A DNA stretch of 58,529 nucleotides. Origin: Fredinandcohnia humi (GTDB taxonomy: Bacteria > Bacillota > Bacilli > Bacillales > Bacillaceae_L). Where the stretch lies: the NCBI RefSeq assembly GCF_001439915.1, contig NZ_LMBW01000006.1, positions 239,394-297,922 of the forward strand, written 5' to 3'. Below are positions 1 through 6,948 of this stretch, in pieces; the stretch's first letter is position 1, and the number at the start of each line of letters is the position of its first letter. Made by a program: the position numbers and the translations under genes. Under the pieces are notes generated by a model. That model worked only from the letters and a program-made list of their open reading frames with translations. It was not told the DNA's origin and made no database searches.

Positions 1-71
1 GCTGGAGCTGGATGTAGATAGACATTGTAATAAGCTACCCACATAGTTAGATTAAAAAACTTCCTTACAAT

Positions 72-100
72 GAAAAAGAGGTGCTCAGCACCTCTTTTTC
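72..100. terminator. Bidirectional intrinsic terminator
   Basis: A perfect hairpin with stem arms of about 12 bases (GAAAAAGAGGTGC / GCACCTCTTTTTC) lies between the left edge and a minus-strand gene. An A-tract on one side and a T-tract on the other let it work on both strands. Bases 1-71 show no gene I can support; they may be the tail of an upstream transcript. Confidence 0.85.
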
Positions 101-111
101 GTGTAGAAATA

Positions 112-474
112 TTAAGTAGTTGATTCTACTCTTCCTGAACGTACCAACCAGCGGTGGACAGGGATTTCAATTAATGTAATGACTAGGGCTGTTAAGATCG
201 CTCCCCAGAAGGTTACAAATGCACCATTTAAAAATTGAGATACAAAATATACGACGAGTGCTGCTACAATAAAATCTGCAATATCCATCATAACCGTCGT
301 TTTTCTATTAAGCATTATTGCTTCCATGATCTGACCAATAATAGCTAACACGACACCGATTACAATTGGTTGGTACCATGAAACATAATCAACATTACCA
401 AAAATACCTGAACAAATTGCTACAACTAAAGGCAATAAAATAATCTTCATAATAAATCCTGTCATAGCATTCAC
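112..474 (-). CDS. DUF2512 (YndM-like) integral membrane protein
   Basis: A 120-residue protein made almost entirely of four hydrophobic segments (about residues 7-25, 35-52, 64-82 and 86-105), with a short basic C-terminal tail. Length, topology and the NRKTTV..DIADF motif after the second segment match the DUF2512/YndM family of small Bacillus membrane proteins, whose function is unknown. An AGGAGGTGTGA ribosome site lies just upstream of the ATG. The gene reads toward the terminator at 72-100 and looks monocistronic. Confidence 0.8.
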   Translation of the reverse strand: MNAMTGFIMKIILLPLVVAICSGIFGNVDYVSWYQPIVIGVVLAIIGQIMEAIMLNRKTTVMMDIADFIVAALVVYFVSQFLNGAFVTFWGAILTALVITLIEIPVHRWLVRSGRVESTT

Positions 475-526
475 ACCTCCTTTACGTGATATTTTTTACA
501 TAAAACCAAGATTATATGTAAATATA

Positions 527-868
527 CTAACGATCCGTTTCTACAACTGTAATGTTTTTGACTCTTTCCGTTTCTGGCTCAAAGGTGATATTTACAAAAA
601 CACCAAATTCACGATTATCTTGCTTTAACCAAAGCTTGAAGCGTTCAACATACATTCCATTTTTCTTATATCTTCCAACATGCAAATAATCCACAATTTT
701 TGCTGATGGGTACCGTTTTTGTGTTTCTTCCATCGCGAGCTTTCCCCATTTTGCATATTCCGGCGGGTTTTTATTTTCAGCTGTTGTAACTGGGGAATCA
801 TTCAAGAAAAAAACAGTCGGAGATAGCAACAAACTAAAACAGCATCCAATCAATATTTTCCGTAACAC
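527..868 (-). CDS. DUF3889-type small exported protein
   Basis: About 113 residues: a hydrophobic N-terminal signal or anchor (residues 3-20), then a compact domain with PEYAKWGKLAMEET and RYPSAKIVDYLHVGR segments, typical of the DUF3889 family of secreted Bacillus proteins of unknown role. I chose the GTG at 868 because AAATGAGGTG lies about 6 bases before it. An in-frame ATG at 901 gives 11 more residues but has no ribosome site. Related proteins are exported; nothing here shows a partner. Confidence 0.7.
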   Translation of the reverse strand: MLRKILIGCCFSLLLSPTVFFLNDSPVTTAENKNPPEYAKWGKLAMEETQKRYPSAKIVDYLHVGRYKKNGMYVERFKLWLKQDNREFGVFVNITFEPETERVKNITVVETDR

Positions 869-967
869 GACAAACACCTCATTTTTTATTAGAATTCCCA
901 TTCAGGAGGTAAAATTATGCGGACAAAATGGAAATGCATGGTATTATGAAAAAAAGGGGGGGTGCCG

Positions 968-1591
968 ATGAGAAAAGCGTTAAAAAACCTTATTTGCGTT
1001 CTTGTTTTACTTACTTTGTTTGCGTGTAGTACCGAAAATGCCATTGGAATTAAAAAAGATGGTGTGCTAGCTCCGGTCAAACAAAACGAAAGAAATACAC
1101 AAATAATTAGTTCACTCGGTTTTGAGCCTCTTTTAATGTACGATCTAGATATTAAAAACGAAGACATAAAAACGATTCATTTTTGGGTCGAACATTACAA
1201 GAATGGTGAAAAACTAGAGGATATGATAAAAGGAGCAACTGCTGCAAGTGAAAAAATGACAATGGCCGCATCAAAACAGGATTTTAAATTAGATGATGAT
1301 ACTGCCTATACAAAATGGACTTCTTCAATTGCTGATGGGATAGCGTTATATACATTTGAGGCATCACCGATGGAACTAGAAAAGATAGATATAGGAATGG
1401 GTTCAACATGGGTAGACGATAAAATATCTATAGAAGCGGAAAAACCCATTACCCTTGCGTTAATTGCAAGATATACTGGAAATGGCATTGGAATAGGACT
1501 TGATGATGAAGTGATAGAGAATGCAATAAAAGTCAGTGATGAAGCCTTTGTCGTGAAAGTGATGATAAGTAAAAAAGAAGATATTCAATGA
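968..1591 (+). CDS. Putative lipoprotein, unknown function
   Basis: A 207-residue product beginning with a basic N-terminus, a hydrophobic stretch and a lipobox (LTLFAC) whose cysteine is at about residue 20, so it should be lipid-anchored outside the membrane. The mature part is mixed alpha/beta with no motif I recognise. The start at 968 follows AAAGGGGGGG; the ATG at 962 lies inside that site. A terminator follows directly. The next gene is also a lipoprotein of similar size, and both contain an SLGF.. segment soon after the lipobox region, so they may be distant relatives. Function not assigned. Confidence 0.75.
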   Translation: MRKALKNLICVLVLLTLFACSTENAIGIKKDGVLAPVKQNERNTQIISSLGFEPLLMYDLDIKNEDIKTIHFWVEHYKNGEKLEDMIKGATAASEKMTMAASKQDFKLDDDTAYTKWTSSIADGIALYTFEASPMELEKIDIGMGSTWVDDKISIEAEKPITLALIARYTGNGIGIGLDDEVIENAIKVSDEAFVVKVMISKKEDIQ

Positions 1592-1615
1592 AAGCGATCC
1601 CGCGGGTCGCTTTTT
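1591..1615 (+). terminator. Intrinsic terminator after lipoprotein gene
   Basis: Stem AAGCGA...TCGCTT with an inner CC/GG extension, followed by five T residues, immediately after the stop codon. Confidence 0.8.
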
Positions 1616-1687
1616 GCATTCTGAATGATTTGTCCTTTTGGCGCACATATTATCATTATGTGAAATGTTGTATGTAGGAGGAAAATC

Positions 1688-2293
1688 ATGCGAAAACAAC
1701 TATATTTTATGGCGATCATCCTATTAAGTGCATCCTTGCTAGTTAGCTGTAAGGGTGATGATAAAGCAAAAGATAAAAAAGATGATGCAAAAGCAAAAAT
1801 CCAGCAGGTAGAAGATAAGATAATTAATCTCGGATCATTAGGCTTTACAACAGAGGATCTCGTTAAAAACTGGAATGAAGCACAGGCTACAATAGAAGAT
1901 TCAGGCTCTTATCAAATCGACCAAATAAACGTAACAAACGGAGAATTTAGAAAAGATGTCAGCGATGGACTCATTCTGGAAGGAATCGTAAACGAACAAA
2001 CAAATGAAGTCATTCGACTATCCCTTGTTAAAAAAGAGATTGAATCAGATAACCTTAATTCAGCACTAGACAAATACGAGGACACAATCGCTGCTTTCTT
2101 TCTGTTAGTGGCTGTTACAAACACAGAGGAAGCCGTAAAAGAAGATGACATTGGAAAAATTACCAATAAATTAGGGCTACTTCGTGACAAAGATAAGAAA
2201 ATAAGTGGAACCGCAACATTGAATAATGTGAAGTATAAGGCAGTGGAGAATGAGCGGGGACTGGTGTTGTCAGCGGTGGAGAAGACGGATTAA
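1688..2293 (+). CDS. Putative lipoprotein, unknown function
   Basis: A 201-residue product with signal peptide and lipobox LLVSC (Cys at about residue 21), followed by a very lysine/aspartate-rich linker (residues 22-40) and a mainly helical domain. The ribosome site is GTAGGAGGAAAATC. The charged linker after the lipid-modified cysteine is typical of surface lipoproteins that must clear the cell wall. No family recognised. It lies between its own upstream terminator (1591-1615) and downstream terminator (2307-2334), so it is probably transcribed alone. Confidence 0.75.
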   Translation: MRKQLYFMAIILLSASLLVSCKGDDKAKDKKDDAKAKIQQVEDKIINLGSLGFTTEDLVKNWNEAQATIEDSGSYQIDQINVTNGEFRKDVSDGLILEGIVNEQTNEVIRLSLVKKEIESDNLNSALDKYEDTIAAFFLLVAVTNTEEAVKEDDIGKITNKLGLLRDKDKKISGTATLNNVKYKAVENERGLVLSAVEKTD

Positions 2294-2306
2294 ATTATGA
2301 TTAGAG

Positions 2307-2334
2307 AAAACGATCCTTTGTGGATCGTTTTTTT
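2307..2334 (+). terminator. Intrinsic terminator
   Basis: Stem AAAACGATCC / GGATCGTTTT with a 5-base loop and a run of seven T residues, just after the lipoprotein stop codon. Confidence 0.9.
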
Positions 2335-2464
2335 GTGCAGTACAAAGGTTAAAGAATATGGTGAAATGTGTAATTTTTGTTCTATATAAAAAACAAATCA
2401 AAATTATAAAAAGAAAGAAAAAGTAAGAAAAAAGGAGAAAACAAGAGAAAAAAGAGGGAAATGT

Positions 2465-2553
2465 GTTCGTTATTAAGAAATTTGGCGATATTCGGGATTT
2501 TCCAAATAGAAATATTTGTCATATACTCAGGTTGTTAGTTCGTTACAACGAAC
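2465..2553 (+). promoter_or_regulatory. Promoter with two SinR-box-like operators for the secreted-protein operon
   Basis: A sigma-A-like promoter can be read as TTTCCA (2499-2504), a 17-base spacer and TATACT (2522-2527). It is bracketed by two copies of the 16-base SinR-like box: GTTCGTTATTAAGAAA at 2465-2480 and GTTCGTTACAACGAAC at 2538-2553. The second has 7-base perfect arms and would sit at the transcription start. This arrangement suggests repression by one of the SinR-type proteins encoded in this window. The operator identity is inferred from similarity to the B. subtilis SinR half-site GTTCTYT. Confidence 0.6.
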
Positions 2554-2585
2554 AAAAAATGCAATTAAAAAGAACGAAGGGATAG

Positions 2586-3023
2586 GTGGTAGTGAAAAAA
2601 GTAATTATTATTGTGGGCATCATGGCTTCACTATTTTTAGGAAGTATAACAGTTTACGCAAATTCAACTATTGGTGAAAAACTATCGATCTGGTATGACG
2701 AACTGTTTAACAAGAGTACATATTCAGTCGTATCAGAGTTATCGGATAACTTTTTGGCTAACTGGGTATCTTCCGAAGAGCAAGTGATGGATCAAATGAA
2801 TGAATCGAGGTTTAATATTGAACATTTTTCAGCAACAACTAAAGATCAAACAAAAGCAAATTTAGTAAGTTACTCAGAGAATTATATCAGAAGATTAAAT
2901 GAAACCAAAAGCAACTTAATGGAAAGCAATTTCGAAGAATTCATAGAAAAAGAAAAAAACGAGATCGAAGAAGAAATCATGAATGATGTCGAAGTAATTC
3001 TGGCGGAAGTTCTGGGTGAGTAA
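2586..3023 (+). CDS. Secreted helical protein, first of a paralogous trio
   Basis: A product of about 145 residues with a cleavable signal peptide (hydrophobic core residues 6-20, cleavage near VYA-NS) and a mature chain beginning with L..WYDELFNKS, then a largely helical, acidic C-terminal half. The same L..W[YF]...F pattern right after the signal peptide occurs in the next two genes, so the three look paralogous. I do not recognise a named family. The start is uncertain: GTG at 2586 or GTG at 2592, both downstream of AAGGGAT. The gene is first in an apparent operon ending in a signal peptidase. A structural role in the biofilm matrix is inferred from context, not from homology. Confidence 0.7.
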   Translation: MVVKKVIIIVGIMASLFLGSITVYANSTIGEKLSIWYDELFNKSTYSVVSELSDNFLANWVSSEEQVMDQMNESRFNIEHFSATTKDQTKANLVSYSENYIRRLNETKSNLMESNFEEFIEKEKNEIEEEIMNDVEVILAEVLGE

Positions 3024-3093
3024 GGTTTTAATGAATTTACATAAATGTAGATTCCTAAAATAAAAAAATTAAAAACGAGAGGAAGTTGTAAGG

Positions 3094-3858
3094 ATGAATT
3101 TGAAAAAGAAATTAGTAGCAGGAACAGTAGCAGTTAGTTTAGTGGCAGGTGCTGGTGTTGCATTTGCAAGCAATGCAGGTGTGAACTTGCAAGATTGGTA
3201 TAATGGAGTATTCGGCAAAGCTAATACAAATATGGTAAGTGATGTTACTGGTCATGCTCTGGATAAATTCCCTGGCGTTACGGCTGAGTACAATGCTGGT
3301 AAAGATGCTGTTTCTAACCAGATTAATGATGCAAACGAAGAACAAGTTAAGTTAGCTTCTGCAATGATTACAACAACAAAAAACGGTCATGTTAAGTTTT
3401 TAAATGATAAAAAAGCTAACATCGCTGCTGGTATTCAAGGCCAGTTTGATTACCTTTATGGAATTTATACAGGTCAAATCGATGGTTTAGGAAACCAAGC
3501 GTTTAAACAAGCAAAATCCGATTTCACAAATCATGCCGATAAGGTCAAACAAGAAGCTTTAAATTCACAACAAGAAGCTTTAACAACTGCTAAAAATAGC
3601 GCTAAAAAAGAATTAGCAGCTGCAATTGCGGCGGCAAAGACAGAATTACAAAATAAGTTGGATTCAGTAGCGTTTGCTACTACAGAAGCGTTAGAAACAT
3701 ATGTCGACCAAACAATCGATAATCTTCGCGGTGAAATGGAGACTGTAGTAACTAAATTAATTTCTGACAGCCAAAAAGACATTGCAGCAGGAGCTACGTC
3801 ACTGCAAAATGATGCTTTAGCTGATCTTGATGCCTTAGTAAATGATATCAACCAATAA
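3094..3858 (+). CDS. Secreted Ala/Lys-rich helical protein, central member of the trio
   Basis: 254 residues: signal peptide with a cleavage site at AFA-SN (about residue 26), then the L.DWYNGVFGK motif, then a long low-complexity helix-rich region (about residues 140-250) with AAAIAAAKTEL-like heptads, consistent with coiled-coil or fibre-forming behaviour. There are no cysteines and no LPXTG or lipobox, so it should be released. The ribosome site GAGAGGAAG is strong. An intrinsic terminator (3887-3910) follows, which would make this the most abundant product of the operon, as expected for a structural protein. It has no resemblance I can see to TasA (a camelysin-type beta sandwich). Function is inferred only. 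Confidence 0.75.
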   Translation: MNLKKKLVAGTVAVSLVAGAGVAFASNAGVNLQDWYNGVFGKANTNMVSDVTGHALDKFPGVTAEYNAGKDAVSNQINDANEEQVKLASAMITTTKNGHVKFLNDKKANIAAGIQGQFDYLYGIYTGQIDGLGNQAFKQAKSDFTNHADKVKQEALNSQQEALTTAKNSAKKELAAAIAAAKTELQNKLDSVAFATTEALETYVDQTIDNLRGEMETVVTKLISDSQKDIAAGATSLQNDALADLDALVNDINQ

Positions 3859-3886
3859 GTAAAACGAATAATAATATAAAAATAAT

Positions 3887-3910
3887 GGGTCTCAACTTTG
3901 AGACCCTTTT
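3887..3910 (+). terminator. Intrinsic terminator or attenuator inside the operon
   Basis: Perfect 7-bp stem GGGTCTC / GAGACCC with a 6-base loop and TTTT. It lies between the second and third secreted-protein genes, with no promoter visible after it, so it probably works as a partial terminator that lowers expression of the third gene and the peptidase. Confidence 0.75.
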
Positions 3911-3933
3911 ATTGTAAGAAGGAGGATCAATCA

Positions 3934-4458
3934 ATGAAAAGCAGAAAAGATAAATTTCCAAAAACATCTAAAGGCATAAAAACATTAGTTGTCACCCTTG
4001 TTATTAGCCTATCAATTGTAAGTGGTATTTCAGTTGTGTTTGCAAATGAAGATCTTTCTAAAAAAATAACTAATTGGTTTGATAAACAACGCAATAATTC
4101 TATTGAACAGATTGAAAAAGCAATAATAAGCGAGAAAGAAAAACAGATTGTATTATTAAAAAATGAATTACAGAAACAAATTAAAGAATCAAAATCGCAA
4201 ATTGAATCATTTACTGAAACTGAGAAACAAAAAAGAGTGGATGCAGTACGAAATCATGCAGAAAATTTACTTAAAGAAATGAACATAGACAATACAGAGG
4301 AACAAAAGAAAATAGCAGGTGAACTTGATGCTCTCGTAACAAAAGCAATAAACCAAATAAACCAAGTGGCATCCAATCAAAATAGTACTGAAAATGAACA
4401 GGAAGTAGTTGAAGCCACAGAAGAATCAGTAGAAGTAATAGATGGTGAAGCAGAATGA
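3934..4458 (+). CDS. Secreted coiled-coil protein, third of the trio
   Basis: About 174 residues from the ATG at 3934, which follows AAGGAGGATCAATCA. It has a long basic N-terminus (residues 1-18), a hydrophobic export segment (about 19-37, cleavage near VFA-NE), the motif L.KKITNWFDK, and then an almost uninterrupted charged helix (IEKAI..EKEKQI..LKNELQKQI) predicted to be coiled coil, ending in a Glu/Val-rich tail. It overlaps the signal peptidase gene by ATGA, indicating translational coupling. Its exact role is unknown. It could be a minor assembly partner of the preceding protein, as TapA is for TasA; that is analogy only. Confidence 0.7.
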   Translation: MKSRKDKFPKTSKGIKTLVVTLVISLSIVSGISVVFANEDLSKKITNWFDKQRNNSIEQIEKAIISEKEKQIVLLKNELQKQIKESKSQIESFTETEKQKRVDAVRNHAENLLKEMNIDNTEEQKKIAGELDALVTKAINQINQVASNQNSTENEQEVVEATEESVEVIDGEAE

Positions 4459-4991
4459 GTATAGCAGCTGATGTCATTGAATTAAATATCAAAAATAAAA
4501 CGAAGACTCGTTCTAAAATATATGAGTGGATTAGGTTTGGAATTCTGTTGGGAATGATCTTTTTTATATTTAGGTTTGCAATTGGTTTTGTAGTTATTAA
4601 TGGAGATTCCATGAATCCGACCTTAGATGATGGTAATTTCGTAATCACTAGTAACATTTTTTATGAAATCGAAAGATATGATGTTGTAGTTGTCCAAGAT
4701 GAATATGGGTTTGATATTATTAAAAGGGTCATCGCAATGCCCGGAGAAATAGTTTCAATAAAAGACAATGTTATATTTGTAAATGGAGAAGCGTTGACTG
4801 AGGGATATACAACTGGCTTTTCTAACGATATGGAAGAAATAGTGGTAGAAGAAGGTAAATACTTCATAGTGGGGGACAACAGAGAACCCGGTGAAAGTTT
4901 GGATAGTAGAAGTTCTGATGTTGGAACTGTTTATAAGAAACTAGTGAAAGGACAAGCGGTATTTTCGTTAATGTCTTTAAAATTATTGTAA
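4455..4991 (+). CDS. Type I signal peptidase
   Basis: 178 residues: cytoplasmic N-terminus, one membrane anchor (about residues 31-50), then the S26 peptidase signature. The catalytic serine is in NGDSMNPTL (about Ser54) and the catalytic lysine in IIKRVIAMPGE (about Lys92), followed by the VGDNR box. The Ser/Lys dyad marks the bacterial (SipS/T-like) class rather than the ER-like Ser/His class of B. subtilis SipW. Its coupling to three genes for exported proteins suggests a dedicated processing enzyme, a layout like tapA-sipW-tasA. It could also be a general-purpose paralogue. Confidence 0.9.
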   Translation: MSIAADVIELNIKNKTKTRSKIYEWIRFGILLGMIFFIFRFAIGFVVINGDSMNPTLDDGNFVITSNIFYEIERYDVVVVQDEYGFDIIKRVIAMPGEIVSIKDNVIFVNGEALTEGYTTGFSNDMEEIVVEEGKYFIVGDNREPGESLDSRSSDVGTVYKKLVKGQAVFSLMSLKLL

Positions 4992-5096
4992 GCATGCCAG
5001 TAGGGGTGCTTATTTTATTTTTTTAGGAAATAATTTACGAATGAAAAATGGTGCTGTGGCTGACTATATGTTGTAATTATTATTGTGACCAAAAAA

Positions 5097-5141
5097 TTTA
5101 AAAGAAGCGACCAAACAAAATCTGGTCGCTTCTTTTAAAAC
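5097..5141. terminator. Strong bidirectional terminator
   Basis: 17-bp perfect inverted repeat (TTTAAAAGAAGCGACCA and its complement) with a 10-base loop, flanked by A and T tracts. It lies between the plus-strand signal peptidase operon and the minus-strand SinR-like gene, ending both. Confidence 0.9.
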
Positions 5142-5269
5142 ACATCATGTTCAATAAATTTTAACTTAATTATTTTTGAAAAAATCGTGAAGTTCAGATA
5201 ATGTTAATCCAAGGTTTTTTGCTTTCAATAGTTGTTGGACCCACTCTAGATCCAAATTTGTGTTTGTGT

Positions 5270-5659
5270 TCAATCAAACATTTTTTTCTCCATCCTTTGG
5301 TTTGGGCTCTCTGTTTTCTCTATTCGTTCATTTTGCCAATTTCGAAAACGTACAAAGTTTTGAAACTCTTGAAAATCCTCTTTACTTAGTCCTTCACCAA
5401 TTGCTTTTTGTAATAACACAGCCCATTCATTATCCAATTGCTCTTTTGGCTTATCTGGGCGATTATCTTCACCTAGCAAATATTCAATACTTGTATCAAG
5501 TGTTTCAGCAATTTTAGTTAAGAATTGAAGAGAAGGGTTTTTTTGAACATCCCGTTCTATGTAGCTTAAATAAGACTTTGAGACACCAGCACGTTTAGCG
5601 AGCTCAGTTATCGAATACCGTTTCTTTCTTCTTAATGACTTTATTCGTTCTCCTATCAT
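5270..5659 (-). CDS. SinR/SlrR-like transcriptional repressor (second SinR paralogue)
   Basis: About 129 residues from the ATG at 5659, preceded by GGGGAGAAGGAAG. Residues 1-65 form an XRE-type helix-turn-helix very close to SinR (MIGERIKSLRRKK.YSITEL, AGVSKSYLSYIERD, NPSLQFL). Residues 80-115 hold a SinI-like dimerisation helix pair (LDNEWAVLLQKAIGEGLSKEDFQEF). Such proteins repress matrix genes and can pair with SinI or SinR. The C-terminal tail is about 15 residues longer than in the true SinR encoded at 49030-49359. SinR-box-like sequences lie directly upstream, suggesting autoregulation or cross-regulation. It could be the functional counterpart of SlrR. Confidence 0.85.
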   Translation of the reverse strand: MIGERIKSLRRKKRYSITELAKRAGVSKSYLSYIERDVQKNPSLQFLTKIAETLDTSIEYLLGEDNRPDKPKEQLDNEWAVLLQKAIGEGLSKEDFQEFQNFVRFRNWQNERIEKTESPNQRMEKKMFD

Positions 5660-5693
5660 CTTCCTTCTCCCCAATATTAATAAAATACGATAT

Positions 5694-5935
5694 GTTCATT
5701 ATAGGGAATATCTGGTTCTTTATAAAGGGGCAAATTTATATGTAAATAGGAGATTAAGAGAGTATTTGGAAGTAACCTGTTCTTTATTAAGAAAAAACGA
5801 CTGATTTTGAGATTTTTTAAAGTTAGTACTAATGGGCTATAATTTTGTAAATATTCTTTTTAAAGAACAAATTATACCAACCTAGACTATTTCGCAAGTA
5901 GCTTATTTTAATTTTAGAAGTTTCTTATTAAGAAT
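5694..5935. promoter_or_regulatory. Divergent intergenic region with several SinR-box-like sites
   Basis: This 240-base region separates the SinR-like gene from the zinc-ribbon gene. It holds, besides weaker matches at 5694 and 5715 (GTTCTTTATAAAGG), boxes GTTCTTTATTAAGAAA (5779-5794), ATTCTTTTTAAAGAAC (5853-5868) and GTTTCTTATTAAGAAT (5920-5935). A TATAAT at 5838-5843 is a candidate -10 for the rightward gene, which would put the box at 5853 on its start site. No open reading frame of note is present. Confidence 0.5.
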
Positions 5936-5966
5936 TCAAAAGTTAGAAGGGATAAGTGATCATTTT

Positions 5967-6173
5967 ATGTACAAGAAAATGTGTGATAGGTGCTACAAAT
6001 CATCATATAGTGCAAGTGAATTTGGAAAGTGGTTGTGTCCTGTATGCCAAAAGGATTTGTCTGATCTTAAAGCTAGGGATTCGGAAGCGGAAATCTATCC
6101 ATCCAAAAGCTTTACTGTTAATGATATCAAAATCCTGAATAGTTCAAATACCACAATAGAAAAATACATATAA
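5967..6173 (+). CDS. Small zinc-ribbon protein
   Basis: 68 residues with two CxxC knuckles (MCDRCY at residues 6-9 and LCPVCQ at 24-27), the pattern of a small treble-clef or zinc ribbon that would bind one Zn ion. The C-terminal half is polar. The start is uncertain: the ATG at 5967 has AGAAGGGATAAG about 14 bases upstream, and an ATG at 5979 is possible. It sits between SinR-box-like sites and ends in a terminator, so it is probably a small SinR-regulated protein. No named family recognised. Confidence 0.6.
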   Translation: MYKKMCDRCYKSSYSASEFGKWLCPVCQKDLSDLKARDSEAEIYPSKSFTVNDIKILNSSNTTIEKYI

Positions 6174-6190
6174 GAATTAATCAAACATAT

Positions 6191-6238
6191 AAGGATATCC
6201 CAAGACCATTATTGACTTCTTCGGGATCATCCTTTTTT
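6191..6238 (+). terminator. Intrinsic terminator
   Basis: Stem AAGGATATCCC / GGGATCATCCTT (one bulge) followed by six T residues. Confidence 0.75.
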
Positions 6239-6253
6239 AATAATAAATGAATA

Positions 6254-6376
6254 GTTCTTTATAATGAAAAATGGAATGCTAAAATTTCTTTATCATATAT
6301 ATTAAATATTTAATAATATTCTATTGTTCAAATAGTCAAATCATGCTATAGTTCAAACATGTACTTTATTAAGAAC
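6254..6376 (+). promoter_or_regulatory. Promoter and SinR-box-like operators for the XRE gene
   Basis: TTGTTC (6324-6329), a 17-base spacer and TATAGT (6347-6352) form a good promoter. A box GTACTTTATTAAGAAC (6361-6376) covers the expected start site, and a weaker one (GTTCTTTATAATGAAA) lies at 6254-6269. Confidence 0.55.
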
Positions 6377-6420
6377 GAGTAATAAGTACACATACAAATG
6401 TGAGGGGATTTAAAGTATCT

Positions 6421-6768
6421 ATGAAAAAAAAGCATATCGGAGATCAAATTAAGACTTTAAGGTTGCAACACGGTAAGACCTTGAAAGAATTAGGAGAAGA
6501 AATTGATTTCAATTACAGTAATTTATCTAAAATTGAAAGAGGCATACGCAAGCCAACAGTCGAGTTCCTGGAAAGGCTTACACACTATTTTAAGGTCGAT
6601 ATTTCTTATTTTTTTGATGAAAACAATAAGGATGCGAATAATAGGGTTGGAATGGATCTGGAATGGTTTATGTTATCACAAGAAATGAAAAGTAAAAATG
6701 TAACCTTTGAAGAATTAAAAGCAATGGCAGATACAATTGCAAAAATCAAGAATTATAATACACTTTAG
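6421..6768 (+). CDS. XRE-family DNA-binding regulator
   Basis: 115 residues from ATG 6421 (a GTG at 6400 would add seven). The N-terminal 65 residues form a helix-turn-helix (IGDQIKTLRLQHGKTLKELG, YSNLSKIERGIRKPTVEFLERL) of the XRE/Cro-C1 type. The C-terminal 45 residues (MDLEWFMLSQEMKSKNVTFEELKAM) look like the SinI/SinR-type dimerisation hairpin but are more divergent. It immediately precedes the EPS promoter and has its own SinR-box-like operator, so it probably takes part in EPS control. The target is unknown. Confidence 0.75.
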   Translation: MKKKHIGDQIKTLRLQHGKTLKELGEEIDFNYSNLSKIERGIRKPTVEFLERLTHYFKVDISYFFDENNKDANNRVGMDLEWFMLSQEMKSKNVTFEELKAMADTIAKIKNYNTL

Positions 6769-6801
6769 TAAAAAAATAGTCCAAATTTACTAAAAATTAA
6801 G

Positions 6802-6830
6802 TTGACATGTTCGTTATGAAGAACTAAAAT
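6802..6830 (+). promoter_or_regulatory. Main EPS operon promoter with operator filling the spacer
   Basis: TTGACA (6802-6807) and TAAAAT (6825-6830) are separated by 17 bases, and bases 6809-6824 of that spacer are GTTCGTTATGAAGAAC, a SinR-box-like near-palindrome. A repressor bound there would directly exclude RNA polymerase. Confidence 0.75.
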
Positions 6831-6897
6831 GGGTATATAGTAATAGTTTTCCAAATTGAACAATTATGAAAACAAAGGATATTTTTTTGCATAATTC

Positions 6898-6913
6898 GTT
6901 CTTTATGAAGAAC
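6898..6913 (+). promoter_or_regulatory. Second SinR-box-like operator in the EPS leader
   Basis: GTTCTTTATGAAGAAC, differing by one base from the operator in the promoter spacer, lies about 90 bases downstream of it and just before the first EPS gene. Two sites would allow cooperative binding or looping by a tetrameric repressor. Confidence 0.6.
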
Positions 6914-6948
6914 TTCTGCCCATGCAAATAAGCAAAGCAGGTGATGAA

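Noticed and set aside
1-71. Tail of an upstream coding region at the left edge
   Set aside because: Several frames end within 60 bases and none has recognisable similarity, so no gene is claimed.
4455-4991. Naming the signal peptidase sipW
   Set aside because: It carries the bacterial Ser/Lys dyad, not the ER-type Ser/His of SipW; only the operon position is similar.
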